From assembly GCF_019430945.1 (NCBI RefSeq), contig NZ_JAHYCB010000003.1:620001-684000 (forward strand): a stretch of 64,000 nucleotides of DNA, read 5' to 3'. The DNA is from Neorhizobium populisoli (GTDB lineage Bacteria > Pseudomonadota > Alphaproteobacteria > Rhizobiales > Rhizobiaceae). Position 1 is the stretch's first letter. The number at the start of each line of letters is the position of its first letter. Under the pieces are notes generated by a model. The model did no database searches. It was given only the letters and a program-made list of their open reading frames with translations, and was not told the DNA's origin. A program made the position numbers and the translations under genes. Positions 52,243 to 61,226 of the stretch are shown in pieces.

Positions 52243-54283
52243 CCTGCTTGCGGGTCAGAAGAAGGGCGCCGGACCGGTGAACCATGCCGGTCCAGCCGGG
52301 GGCGACCAGCGTCGTCGTATCGAGCTGGGTAAGGATCATCGGGCCCGCGAACGTGGCACCCGCACCAAGCGTGGAGCGATCGACGACCGGAACGCTCGTC
52401 AAACCGCTTTCGAAATGCACCGGAGCATGGTCGAACGGCGTCACAGTAGAACCAGTCTCAAGCTTTGCCGGCGGCGGCTCGATCGTGATGCCGGCCGCTT
52501 CGACGCGCAGGGTGACAAGCTCGATCGAGGTATCCAGCGTGAAGCCATAAAGCGCCTTGTGCTCGGCGGCAAAGGCAGCCTCGATCGCCTCGCGGGTCTC
52601 GCCCCAGGTCACGGCAAGCTCGCCGCCCTGACCGTGATAGCGCAGCAGCGCTACAGTCTGCACGCGACGGTCCTTTTCGGCAACGCCCTCCGTCTCGAAC
52701 CATGCGGTCGCCTGGCTCTTCAGTTCGGCAATGATACCGTTGGCAGTGCCGACATCGATAGCACCCGCCTTCGGCAGCGTGCGGCTGAACTCGGCCTTGA
52801 GATCGGCGGCGAGCAGACCGTCGGCGCACAGAATGCCCGGTGCGGGCGCGATCAGGACGCGGGTGATGCCAAGCAGTTCGGCCAGCGCGCAGCCATGCAG
52901 CGGGCCTGCCCCGCCAAACGGCATCAGCGTGAAATCACGCGGATCATGTCCGCGCTCGACCGATACGACACGCACTGCGCCAACCATGTTGTTGTCGACA
53001 ATGGCGAGAATGCCGCGCGCTGCAGCAGCGGTCGAGAGCCCGAGCGGGCCGGCAACCTTTTCGTCCACGACCTTGCGGGCCGCCTCGACATCGAGCGCCA
53101 TGCGGCCGCCGAGCAGTTTCGAGGGTAGATGGCCGAGCATGACATGCGCATCGGTAACCGTGGGGTTCTGCCCGCCATGACCATAGGCCGCCGGACCCGG
53201 ACGCGCGCCGGCGCTCTGGGGGCCAACGGAGAGTGTGCCATCCGCCACCTTGGCGATCGAACCGCCACCGGCACCGATCGTCACCATATCGACCATCGGC
53301 AGCGGCAGCGGCCATTCGCCGACCTTGCCGTTCTGGGTCAGACCAATCTTGCCATCCTTGATGAGGCAGATATCCGCGCTGGTGCCGCCGATATCGACGG
53401 TAATGATATCCTTGATGCCGCACACCGCCGCAACCGAGCGCGCACCGACCACGCCGGCGGCGGGACCGGACAGCGCCGTCAGCGCCGGTGCCTGCCGGAT
53501 GGTCGAGGCGCCGGCCACGCCGCCGTTCGACTGCATCAGCAGCAGCGGTGCCGCGACCTTCTCATCCTCCAGCCGCTTTTCCAGCCGGCCGACATAGGTG
53601 GTGACGCCGGGCATGACGGTGGCGTTCAGCACCGTCGTCAGCGTCCGTTCGAACTCACGCACCACCGGCAGCACGTCGGTGGAAGTGGTGACGGCGAGAT
53701 GCGGCAGTTCCTCGCGCAGGATTTCGGCCGCGCGCTTCTCATGCGCCGGGTTGGCGAAGGCATGCAGCAGGCAGACACCGACCGCCTCGACATCCATGCC
53801 GCGGATCGCTTCCGCCGCCTTGCGCACGCTGGCTTCGTCCAGCGCGTCGATCACGGCGCCGCCGGCCGCGATGCGCTCATTCACCTCGACGATGCGCGAG
53901 GCCGGCACCGGCCGTTCGGGTTTCACCCAGGTATAGAGGTTAGCCTTGCGGGGAATATCCTGCCGGCCGATGTTCAGCACGTGGCGGAAGCCGCGGGTGG
54001 TGACAAGAGCGGTGCGGGCGCCCTTGTCTTCCAGGATCATGTTGGTGGCGACGGTCGTTCCGTGCAGAACCTGGCCGAGCGATGCGGCTTCACGGCCCGC
54101 ATCGGCCAGCGCCAGCCGGATGCCGTTCAGGAATGCTTCCGACGGGTCGGAGGGCACGCTCGGTGTCTTTGCCCGCCAGACCTTGCCGGTTGCGCGGTCG
54201 AGAAGCGCGACGTCGGTGAAAGTGCCGCCGATATCGACTGCGACTGCCAAGGACGTATCAACTGAGGTTTCAAGCGAGGACAT
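52235..54283 (-). CDS. Hydantoinase/oxoprolinase family subunit A (HyuA-like)
   Basis: 682 residues from ATG 54283, with AGGAG at 7 nt; ATG 54289 is only one base after that AGGAG. The actin-like ATPase fold is shown by VAVDIGGTFTDVALLDRATG, HGTTVATN, TTRGFRHVLNIGRQD, TALSGPAAGVVGA, TVDIGGTSADICLI and FGGAGPLHGCALAE. With HyuB it forms the ATP-dependent N-methylhydantoinase / 5-oxoprolinase / acetone-carboxylase-like class. The exact substrate (hydantoin, oxoproline or another cyclic amide) is open. It sits between the HyuB and dipeptidase genes in one operon. Confidence 0.9.
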   Translation of the reverse strand: MSSLETSVDTSLAVAVDIGGTFTDVALLDRATGKVWRAKTPSVPSDPSEAFLNGIRLALADAGREAASLGQVLHGTTVATNMILEDKGARTALVTTRGFRHVLNIGRQDIPRKANLYTWVKPERPVPASRIVEVNERIAAGGAVIDALDEASVRKAAEAIRGMDVEAVGVCLLHAFANPAHEKRAAEILREELPHLAVTTSTDVLPVVREFERTLTTVLNATVMPGVTTYVGRLEKRLEDEKVAAPLLLMQSNGGVAGASTIRQAPALTALSGPAAGVVGARSVAAVCGIKDIITVDIGGTSADICLIKDGKIGLTQNGKVGEWPLPLPMVDMVTIGAGGGSIAKVADGTLSVGPQSAGARPGPAAYGHGGQNPTVTDAHVMLGHLPSKLLGGRMALDVEAARKVVDEKVAGPLGLSTAAAARGILAIVDNNMVGAVRVVSVERGHDPRDFTLMPFGGAGPLHGCALAELLGITRVLIAPAPGILCADGLLAADLKAEFSRTLPKAGAIDVGTANGIIAELKSQATAWFETEGVAEKDRRVQTVALLRYHGQGGELAVTWGETREAIEAAFAAEHKALYGFTLDTSIELVTLRVEAAGITIEPPPAKLETGSTVTPFDHAPVHFESGLTSVPVVDRSTLGAGATFAGPMILTQLDTTTLVAPGWTGMVHRSGALLLTRKQDA

Positions 54284-56135
54284 CGACATACTCCTGACGA
54301 TGGAATGCACGGGTGGCGGGACGATTGGCGCGCAGTGCTGCCGTCGCCGCTTCATCGATCTTGTTGCCGTTCATGACGACGCCATAGAGGCGCTCGGCCG
54401 CTTCGGTGCTGACGAAACCGCCGAGAACGTCCTCGAGAGCCGCGTCGAGATCGCGGTCGAACGGATGGCCGTAGCCGCCGCCTCCCCCGGTCTCCATGCG
54501 CAGGATGTCGCCCTTGACCAGCTTGTTGCCGTCCGAAAGCGGCGCGAGAATGCGCTGGTCCGGCTTGCCGGGGTTAATGGTGACGCGGCCGGTGCCACCA
54601 CCCATGCCACCATGAATGCCCCAGGGCGGGTTCTTGACGCTGTCGATGCGCACGGCGAGCATCATGTCCTCTGCGAGGATCTCGTATTCGCGAATGATAC
54701 CGCAACCGCCGCGGAATTTGCCGGCCCCGCCGGAATTTTTGACGATACCGTAAGTGCGCAACCTCACCGGATAACCGACCTCGAGAAATTCGACCGGATA
54801 GTTTTCCTGGGCCACGAAATAGACGGCGTCTATGCCATCCGCATTCGGCCGAGCGCCGTAACCCACACCGATGCCATCCGCCAGCAGGAAGCGCTTCAGG
54901 TCGCCCGCGTCATCCTTATAATTGCCGCGCATGATGGTGATGACATAGGCGGAATTGGCAGCCGGCGCCTTGCCGCCCGCGGTATTGATCAAGCCGTTCA
55001 GCGCCGAAAGCACACGCATCATCGTCAACCCGCGCATGCCGAGCGAGGCCGGAAAATTCGGCTGCAGGAACGATCCCTGGCGAAGGCGCACATCATTGAG
55101 CGCCTGCGGACCGCCGGCATTGCAGACCTGCGCCGGATCGCCGCCGAGATAAAACAGCCCGAGCGCCATGCCCGGCACGCCACGGTTCATCAGGAAATTG
55201 ACCGGCCCCGGCGTTTGGTCGTCGGATTCGGTCGCATCGAAGATGAACCGGTCCTCGCCGTCAGCGCCCTTTTCGCGGGTCAGCGCGAAACGCATCTTGA
55301 ACGGCCCGTTACCGTGGCCGTCCGTGTCGATCGCATCGGTGAACCGGTGCGTGCCGTAGTCGAAGGTCTCGGCAAGCTTGGTGCGAACGAGCTTACGCGT
55401 GCGGGTTAGCAACTGCGCCAGCGCATCACCGACGACGTCGGAGCCGAACCGATCTAGGATTTCGCCGATGCGCTTGACGCCCACATCGACGCTCGCCATC
55501 AGCGCCCGCATGTCGCCGATGCTCTGTTCGGGGAAACGGGAATTGCGATGGAAGATATCGAGCGTTGCCTCGTTGGTGACGCCACCATCGATCAATTTGG
55601 TGACCGGGATGATGATGCCTTCCTGATAGATATCGGTGGCATCGGGGCTGATCGAACCCGGCCGCATGCCGCCGATATCGGCGAAATGCGCCCAGCTCAT
55701 CACGAAGGCGCAACGCTTGCCATCCTTGAAGACCGGCGCCAGCAGCACCTGGTCGTTGGAGTGGGACACCGCGCCGCGTGAACCGTAGCAGTCGTTATAC
55801 CAGTAGAGATCGCCCGGCTTCATCGTATCGGCCGGGAACTTGTCGAACACCGGCCCGGTCATGTCGCCGAATACCGGCACCATGGAGCCGACCGCCATCA
55901 CGCCATCGCCATCGAACAGAGCGGTATAAAAGTCCTTCTTCTCGCGGATGAAGGCGGAGATCGCCGTGCGCTCCAGCAGCGCCTCCATTTCCGACTGCGC
56001 GGCGGCAATCGCCCCGCGGATGATTTCGAGCGAGACGGGATCGCAGACGGTCCCTTCCGGTTTCGTACGCTCTTGTGGATTGTACATGTCAGAGCCCTCA
56101 GTGAATGCCTTGGAATGGGTGGAAGGAGGCGTCAT
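54270..56135 (-). CDS. Hydantoinase/oxoprolinase family subunit B (HyuB-like)
   Basis: 621 residues. Typical blocks are PVSLEIIRGAIAAAQSEMEALLERTAISAFIREKKDFYTAL (split description), GDMTGPVF, YWYNDCYGSRGAVSHSNDQ and HFADIGGMRPGSI. C-terminal KNSGGAGKFRGGCG and the glycine-rich METGGGGGYGHP, the family hallmark, complete it. ATG 56135 overlaps the MDR gene stop (ATGA) and has GGAGG at 6 nt, so I keep this start over ATG 56087. It works together with HyuA in ATP-driven ring opening. The 14-nt overlap with the HyuA gene supports coupled translation. Confidence 0.9.
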   Translation of the reverse strand: MTPPSTHSKAFTEGSDMYNPQERTKPEGTVCDPVSLEIIRGAIAAAQSEMEALLERTAISAFIREKKDFYTALFDGDGVMAVGSMVPVFGDMTGPVFDKFPADTMKPGDLYWYNDCYGSRGAVSHSNDQVLLAPVFKDGKRCAFVMSWAHFADIGGMRPGSISPDATDIYQEGIIIPVTKLIDGGVTNEATLDIFHRNSRFPEQSIGDMRALMASVDVGVKRIGEILDRFGSDVVGDALAQLLTRTRKLVRTKLAETFDYGTHRFTDAIDTDGHGNGPFKMRFALTREKGADGEDRFIFDATESDDQTPGPVNFLMNRGVPGMALGLFYLGGDPAQVCNAGGPQALNDVRLRQGSFLQPNFPASLGMRGLTMMRVLSALNGLINTAGGKAPAANSAYVITIMRGNYKDDAGDLKRFLLADGIGVGYGARPNADGIDAVYFVAQENYPVEFLEVGYPVRLRTYGIVKNSGGAGKFRGGCGIIREYEILAEDMMLAVRIDSVKNPPWGIHGGMGGGTGRVTINPGKPDQRILAPLSDGNKLVKGDILRMETGGGGGYGHPFDRDLDAALEDVLGGFVSTEAAERLYGVVMNGNKIDEAATAALRANRPATRAFHRQEYVDVLA

Positions 56136-57139
56136 CCGGCGCCTCCGATCAGGACGACGACATTGCCGAGGCCGCCGCGCTCGACGCGCTCATGGGCCTT
56201 GGCAATGTCGGAAAGTGGAAACGTAGCGCCGATCGCGACCTTAAGCCTGCCGACATCGGCCATGTTCGCGATCATCTTTTCACCGGCCAGCCGCTGGTCC
56301 TCCGGGATCAGAAAACCCTGGATGAAACGCAGGTTGGCGCCTTTGCTGGCGAAAGCGTAATAGGGCAGCACCGGCGTCGGGTTGCTGGACGACGAATAGG
56401 CGGCGACGGTGCCGTTGCGCTTCAGCACGGCCGCGTCGAGTTCCAGATTGGCGCCGAAATCCACCTCGACAATGCGATCGACACCCTGCCCGCCCGTCAA
56501 TTCAAGAATGCGGGCGGTTACGTCTTCCGTCTTGCGATTGAGGGCAGCAAAAGCGCCCGCGTCAACCACATGCGCGGCAGCTTCGGGATTGCTCACCGTT
56601 CCGATCACCCGCGCGCCTCCGGCCACCGCCATCTGCACGGCAAAATGACCGACCGCGCCGGCCGCGCCATTGACGAAAATCGTCTGGCCGGTGACCGGGC
56701 CATCGGCAAAAACGGCCCGATAGGCGGTCATTGCCGGCACGCCAAGATTGGCGCCGTCGGCATAGGTCAGGCTGTCCGCCAGCTTCACCGCCTGATGCGA
56801 GGCAATGGCGATAAATTCGGCTGCGGTGCCGAAAGCGCGGCCTGCCTCACCATACCCGCCCTGAGCATTCCACATCCAGACGCGTTCGCCGATACGCGAT
56901 GGATCGACACCCTCGCCGACTGCGATGATCTGCCCCGCGCCGTCCGTATGCGGAACGACCAGCGGGTGACCCATGCCCATGCCGCGCCAGCCACCGCGGC
57001 GCTTCACATCGGCCGGGTTGATGCCCGATGCATGCACGCGCACCAGCACCTCACCGGGGCCGGCGACAGGTGCCGCCATCTCGCCGACGGAGAGAACCTC
57101 CGCGGCAGGACCGGTGCGTGTGTAGGTAGCGGCTAACAT
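56132..57139 (-). CDS. MDR-family NADPH:quinone-reductase-like oxidoreductase
   Basis: 335 residues from ATG 57139, with TCGGAG about 8 nt upstream. Signatures: LVRVHASGINPADVKRRGGW, TDGAGQIIAVGEGVD, FVNGAAGAVGHFAVQMAVAGG and AFASKGANLRFIQGFLIP. It is a zinc-free medium-chain reductase of the quinone oxidoreductase class, using NADPH. It lies 14 nt after the DppF-like ATPase and overlaps HyuB, so it is inside the operon, an unusual partner for a peptide importer. It may act on the imported substrate or on a toxic by-product. Confidence 0.87.
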   Translation of the reverse strand: MLAATYTRTGPAAEVLSVGEMAAPVAGPGEVLVRVHASGINPADVKRRGGWRGMGMGHPLVVPHTDGAGQIIAVGEGVDPSRIGERVWMWNAQGGYGEAGRAFGTAAEFIAIASHQAVKLADSLTYADGANLGVPAMTAYRAVFADGPVTGQTIFVNGAAGAVGHFAVQMAVAGGARVIGTVSNPEAAAHVVDAGAFAALNRKTEDVTARILELTGGQGVDRIVEVDFGANLELDAAVLKRNGTVAAYSSSSNPTPVLPYYAFASKGANLRFIQGFLIPEDQRLAGEKMIANMADVGRLKVAIGATFPLSDIAKAHERVERGGLGNVVVLIGGAG

Positions 57140-57153
57140 TCGAAAAACTCCGA

Positions 57154-58158
57154 TCAGAACAGGTGGCAGGCGACAAGCCGGGAACCGACAGGTCGCGGCT
57201 GCGGTACTTCCGCGGCGCAACGCGCATGCGCGGCCGGACACCGGTCGCGGAAAACGCAGCCGGACGGCGGATTGCGCGGGTCCGGCGCACCACGGCCGAT
57301 CGGCAGCGGGTCGTGGCTCTGGTCCGGATTGGGCACCGGCACGGCGGCGACCAGCGCCTTGGTGTAAGGGTGCAGCGGCTCGTGGACGATGTCCTCGGTC
57401 GGCCCGTCCTCCATGATCCGCCCGAGATACATGACGATCGTCCGCTCGCAGACGTAACGCACCAGCGCCAGATCGTGGCTGATATAGATCGCCGTCAGTC
57501 CCAGCCGGTCGCGCACGTCGCGGAAGACATTGAGCACGCCGGCGCGCACCGACACATCGAGCATCGACACCGGCTCGTCGGCCACCACGAATTCCGGCTG
57601 CAGGATCAGCGCCCGCGCCATCACGACACGCTGCAGCTGACCGCCGGAAAGCTGGTGCGGATACCGGTCGAGGAATTGCGCCGGCTCAGGCAGTTTCACC
57701 AGTTCCAGCGATTTGATGATGCGATCTTCGCGTTCGGCTTTCGGAATACCGGCATTTTCCAGCGGCTCCGCCAATGTCTGCCGAATGCTGAAACGCGGAT
57801 TGATCGCGTCGAACGGGTTCTGGAAGATCAGCTGCGCCTTGGAGCGAAAACTCTTCAACTCCTTGCGCCGGATCTTGGAAAGCTCCTCGCCGCCAAAATG
57901 GATCGAGCCACCGGTAATGTCTTCCAGTTTCAGCAGAAGCCGACCCATCGAGGTCTTGCCGCAACCGGATTCGCCGAGCAGGCCGACGCTTTCTCCCCGG
58001 CGGATATCGAAACTCACGCCGTCGACCGCCTTGACCACTGTCGACTTGCCACGCATGGCCGCAAACGCGCCGCCCACGGCGTAGTGCAGCTTGGCGTCAT
58101 TCACCGAGACGAGCACATCGGGCTTTTTGGTCGTGACCGTATTGGTTGGAGTCGTCAT
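57154..58158 (-). CDS. Peptide-type ABC transporter ATPase (DppF/OppF type)
   Basis: 334 residues from ATG 58158, which overlaps the DppD stop (ATGA). Walker A GESGCGKTS, Q-loop IFQNPFDAINPRF, signature LSGGQLQRVVMARAL, Walker B FVVADEPVSMLD, then the oligopeptide-type C-terminus RDRCPAAHARC with its cysteine cluster. The reading frame extends upstream far into the neighbouring ATPase gene, but that extension is a wrong-frame shadow. It pairs with the DppD-like ATPase. Confidence 0.9.
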   Translation of the reverse strand: MTTPTNTVTTKKPDVLVSVNDAKLHYAVGGAFAAMRGKSTVVKAVDGVSFDIRRGESVGLLGESGCGKTSMGRLLLKLEDITGGSIHFGGEELSKIRRKELKSFRSKAQLIFQNPFDAINPRFSIRQTLAEPLENAGIPKAEREDRIIKSLELVKLPEPAQFLDRYPHQLSGGQLQRVVMARALILQPEFVVADEPVSMLDVSVRAGVLNVFRDVRDRLGLTAIYISHDLALVRYVCERTIVMYLGRIMEDGPTEDIVHEPLHPYTKALVAAVPVPNPDQSHDPLPIGRGAPDPRNPPSGCVFRDRCPAAHARCAAEVPQPRPVGSRLVACHLF

Positions 58159-59171
58159 GCCGGGGCCATCCAGGTCTCCGTCTTGGCGGCTTCTATACGT
58201 AAGGATGCGCTTTCCTTTGCGCGGTGGCACAGCACCGGATGTCCCGGCGCCACATCGATCACCGGCGGCTCCGAACCGCAGATGTCGAGCGCGAAAGGAC
58301 AGCGCGGCTTGAACCGACATCCGGCCGGCGGATTTGCAAGGTTCGGCGGCGCGCCCTCGATCGGCGTCAGGACGCCGGAAGCGGCACCCTGCAGATCCGG
58401 GAAGGCATTGCGCAGACCCATCGAATAGGGATGCGAGGGCGCCGTCAGCGTCTGGTGCATCGTGCCGGACTCGGCCACCTTGCCGGCATACATGACGACG
58501 GTCCGATCGCAGATATAGGCGACGACAGAGATGTCGTGCGTCACGAGAATGACTGAGATGCCGAGTCGCGTCTGCAGCTCCTTCAGCTGATCGAGGATCT
58601 GCCGCTGCACGATGACGTCCAGCGCCGTCACCGGCTCGTCGGCGATGATCAGCTTGGGATCCAGCGCCAGGGCCAGGGCAATTGCCACGCGCTGCCGCAT
58701 GCCGCCGGAGAACTGATGCGGGTAGTCCGCAAGCCGTCCGCGGTCGATGCCGACCATTTCGAACAGCTCTTCGGAGCGTGCCCTTGCCTGTTTCCGGTTC
58801 ATGCCACCACGACGGCGCAGCACCTCGCCGAGCTGGTATTCGACCGTATAGACCGGATCGAGCGAGTTCATCGCGCTCTGCGGCACGAAGGCGATGTCGC
58901 GCCAGCGCAGCGCGTTCATTTCCTTTTCGGGGATCTTTGCCAGATCCTTGCCGTCGAACATGATCTGCCCACCGGAAATCGTCGCGTTTTCGGCAATGAC
59001 GCGGGTCAGGGCACGGGCAACGGTCGTCTTGCCGCAACCGGATTCACCCACAAGCCCGGTGATCGAACCGCGCGGCACATCGAAGCTCGCGCCATCCACG
59101 GCATGGACGAAATTGCGCCCCACCTGATAGCTGACCCGCAAGTCACGTACTGAGAGAAGCGGTTCTGTCAT
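58155..59171 (-). CDS. Peptide-type ABC transporter ATPase (DppD/OppD type)
   Basis: 338 residues. Walker A GESGCGKTT, Q-loop FVPQSAMNSLDPVYT, signature FSGGMRQRVAIALAL, Walker B LIIADEPVTALD and H-loop VTHDIS, with the oligopeptide-specific tail NPPAGCRFKPRCPFALDIC. It overlaps the permease gene before it (ATGA, 59168-59171) and the DppF gene after it, so all five importer genes are tightly coupled. Confidence 0.91.
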   Translation of the reverse strand: MTEPLLSVRDLRVSYQVGRNFVHAVDGASFDVPRGSITGLVGESGCGKTTVARALTRVIAENATISGGQIMFDGKDLAKIPEKEMNALRWRDIAFVPQSAMNSLDPVYTVEYQLGEVLRRRGGMNRKQARARSEELFEMVGIDRGRLADYPHQFSGGMRQRVAIALALALDPKLIIADEPVTALDVIVQRQILDQLKELQTRLGISVILVTHDISVVAYICDRTVVMYAGKVAESGTMHQTLTAPSHPYSMGLRNAFPDLQGAASGVLTPIEGAPPNLANPPAGCRFKPRCPFALDICGSEPPVIDVAPGHPVLCHRAKESASLRIEAAKTETWMAPA

Positions 59172-60082
59172 CGGCCCAACTTCGGGAAAAGGATGTTTTC
59201 ATATCCGCGGGTGATGAAGAAGCCCGCGCTGACGACAAGGATGATGCAGATGCCCGGCGGCACGAACCAGTAGAAGGCCTGCTTGGCGAGCGCCTGGCTG
59301 GCAAACGCATCCTGCAGCATGTAGCCCCAGCTGATCGAATCCGGATCGCCGAAGCCGAGGAAGCTGATCGAGGCTTCCGTCAGGATCGCCCAGCCGATCG
59401 CGATCGAGCCGTAGAGGAAGGAGAGCGGCAGGATGTTCGGCGCGATATGGCGCAGGATGATCTTGAAGTCCGACGACCCTGCCACCCTCGCCGCCTCGAC
59501 ATAACCGCGGGTCCTGAGCGTCAGAACCTGACTGCGGATGACGCGAGCGGTATCGCGCCACAGGACCAGCGCCATGGCGATGACGACATTCCAGATCGAC
59601 GGTTTCAGGAAGGCGGCGAGCACGATGACGAAGGGCAGGAAGGGAATGCCGAAGGCAATATCCGCCAGCCGCATCAACACCGCATCCACCCATTTGCCGA
59701 AATAGCCGGCAACGAGCCCGATGATCGAGCCGATCAGCGCCACCATGAATGCAGCGGTCACGCCGATCAGAAGCGCCGAACGGCTGCCATAGACGAGCTG
59801 CGAGAAGATATCCCGGCCGAGGCTGGTGGTTCCCATGATGAAACCATCCTGCCCCGGCCGGAGGTCCGCCGCGAGATCGTAGGCCGGGGTATAAAGAATT
59901 TCGGTCGGGTCATGCGTGGCGATACTGTCGGCGAAAATCGCCGTCACGATGAAGATCAGGTAGATCAGGAGGCCGGCGACCGCGAACGGATCGTTGGTCG
60001 GTAGCCGGAGCGCGCGAAAGAGACGGGCGAGAATGTTCGGACGCTTGATGCCTATGGGTTTCTGAACAGCGATCTCAGGCAT
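59168..60082 (-). CDS. Peptide-type ABC transporter permease (DppC type)
   Basis: 304 residues from ATG 60082, which overlaps the DppB stop by 8 nt; ATG 60109 is an open alternative. The N-terminal OppC_N segment is followed by five or six spans. GTTSLGRDIFSQLVYGSR and the ATPase-contact loop EAARVAGSSDFKIILRHIAPN are family landmarks. It forms the channel with the DppB-like protein. Confidence 0.9.
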   Translation of the reverse strand: MPEIAVQKPIGIKRPNILARLFRALRLPTNDPFAVAGLLIYLIFIVTAIFADSIATHDPTEILYTPAYDLAADLRPGQDGFIMGTTSLGRDIFSQLVYGSRSALLIGVTAAFMVALIGSIIGLVAGYFGKWVDAVLMRLADIAFGIPFLPFVIVLAAFLKPSIWNVVIAMALVLWRDTARVIRSQVLTLRTRGYVEAARVAGSSDFKIILRHIAPNILPLSFLYGSIAIGWAILTEASISFLGFGDPDSISWGYMLQDAFASQALAKQAFYWFVPPGICIILVVSAGFFITRGYENILFPKLGR

Positions 60083-61052
60083 GGGAAATCCTTGGATCGA
60101 GAAAGGCATAAAGCAGGTCGGCCAGAAGGTTCATGAAGATCACGACCAGCGCGATCATCAGGAAAGCGCCCTGCGCCAGCGGATAATCGGAGGCGGCAAC
60201 CGCATTGACCAGCTCGCGGCCAAGCCCCGGCCAGGAGAACACGGATTCCACCACGACATTGCCCTGCAGCTGATAACCGACGGCGATCGCAAACGAGGTC
60301 ATGACCGGCAGCAGCGCATTGCGGGCCGCATGACGCACCACGACCGTCCAGTTCGACAGGCCCTTGATGCGCGCCATGGTAACGAAGTCCTCCTTCATCA
60401 CATCCAGCATGTTCGACCGCATCAGGAGAAGCGGCAGGCCCTGGCTGTAGATGGCCAGCGTCGCGGCCGGCAGCGCCAGATGCGCCAGAAAGTCACGAGA
60501 CGTATAGAGATCGAGAAGGCCGGAATATTCGTTGCCGGGATTGCGCGTGCCGCCCGCCGGAAACCAGCCGAGCGAGAAGGAGAAGATCGCGAGCAGCACC
60601 ATGCCGAGCCAGAATTCCGGCATGGCACGGGTGGTCAGCACCATCGGAATGGCTGCCTGCTCCACCCAGCTGCCCCGTTTCCAGGCGAGATAGGCGCCGG
60701 CCAGGATGCCGAAGACATAGGCGATGATCAGCGATGAAAAGGTCAGGATCAGCGTGTTCGGCAGAAGCTCGAAAATGCGCTCGCCGACCGGCACGCGGTA
60801 CCGGAAACTCTGACCCAGATTACCCTGCAGCAGATTGCCGAGGTAGATCAGGTATTGCTGCCACAGCGGCTTGTCGAGGCCGAACTGGGCCATCAGCTGC
60901 TGCTGCTGCTCCAGCGTAAATGTCGGGTCGATATAGGCGGCCATCGGATTGCCCGGCATCAGCCGGAACATCAGAAACAGGATGGTCACCACTGCCCACA
61001 GAACAAGAGCGAGCTGCAGCAACCTGCTGCCCACGGCCTTGAAATTACCCAT
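60075..61052 (-). CDS. Peptide-type ABC transporter permease (DppB type)
   Basis: 325 residues from ATG 61052 (GAAGGATG upstream). An N-terminal span is followed by the DppB family pattern FRLMPGNPMAAYIDPTFT, LGLDKPLWQQYL-type, NTLILTFSSLIIAYVFGI, and the loop ARIKGLSNWTVVVRHAARNALLP, then the final periplasmic VVESVFSWPGLGRELVNAV. It is separated from the binding-protein gene by a 174-nt gap with two stem-loops, while all other genes of the operon overlap or are tightly spaced. Confidence 0.9.
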   Translation of the reverse strand: MGNFKAVGSRLLQLALVLWAVVTILFLMFRLMPGNPMAAYIDPTFTLEQQQQLMAQFGLDKPLWQQYLIYLGNLLQGNLGQSFRYRVPVGERIFELLPNTLILTFSSLIIAYVFGILAGAYLAWKRGSWVEQAAIPMVLTTRAMPEFWLGMVLLAIFSFSLGWFPAGGTRNPGNEYSGLLDLYTSRDFLAHLALPAATLAIYSQGLPLLLMRSNMLDVMKEDFVTMARIKGLSNWTVVVRHAARNALLPVMTSFAIAVGYQLQGNVVVESVFSWPGLGRELVNAVAASDYPLAQGAFLMIALVVIFMNLLADLLYAFLDPRISHA

Positions 61053-61133
61053 CTGAAAACATCCTTCTCTTGGCTCGGCTCTTGGGAGCCCCCTTGGGGG
61101 AGGGAAAACCGATGTCAAGCGTCAGGCAAAGGA

Positions 61134-61209
61134 GGGAGGCGGAACCGGGAGGGTGTAAACCCGCCTCCCCAGAGAAGTGTTAAGCCTAAGGATCGCTAGG
61201 CTAGGCTTA
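61134..61209 (-). promoter_or_regulatory. Tandem stem-loops between binding-protein and DppB genes
   Basis: In transcript order, TAAGCCTA pairs with TAGGCTTA (61202-61209 with 61181-61188), and then GGGAGGCGG pairs with CCGCCTCCC (61161-61169 with 61134-61142). Neither is followed by a U-tract, so these are not clean terminators. Such structures behind a binding-protein gene usually stabilise its mRNA and reduce downstream expression, giving excess binding protein over channel. That role is inferred from position. Confidence 0.55.
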
Positions 61210-61226
61210 GGAAAGATCGCTGGGCC

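Noticed and set aside
58159..59037. Upstream extension of the DppF-like reading frame, suggesting a fused double ATPase
   Set aside because: The extension is the wrong frame of the DppD-like gene; the DppF start ATG at 58158 overlaps the DppD stop in the normal ATGA way.
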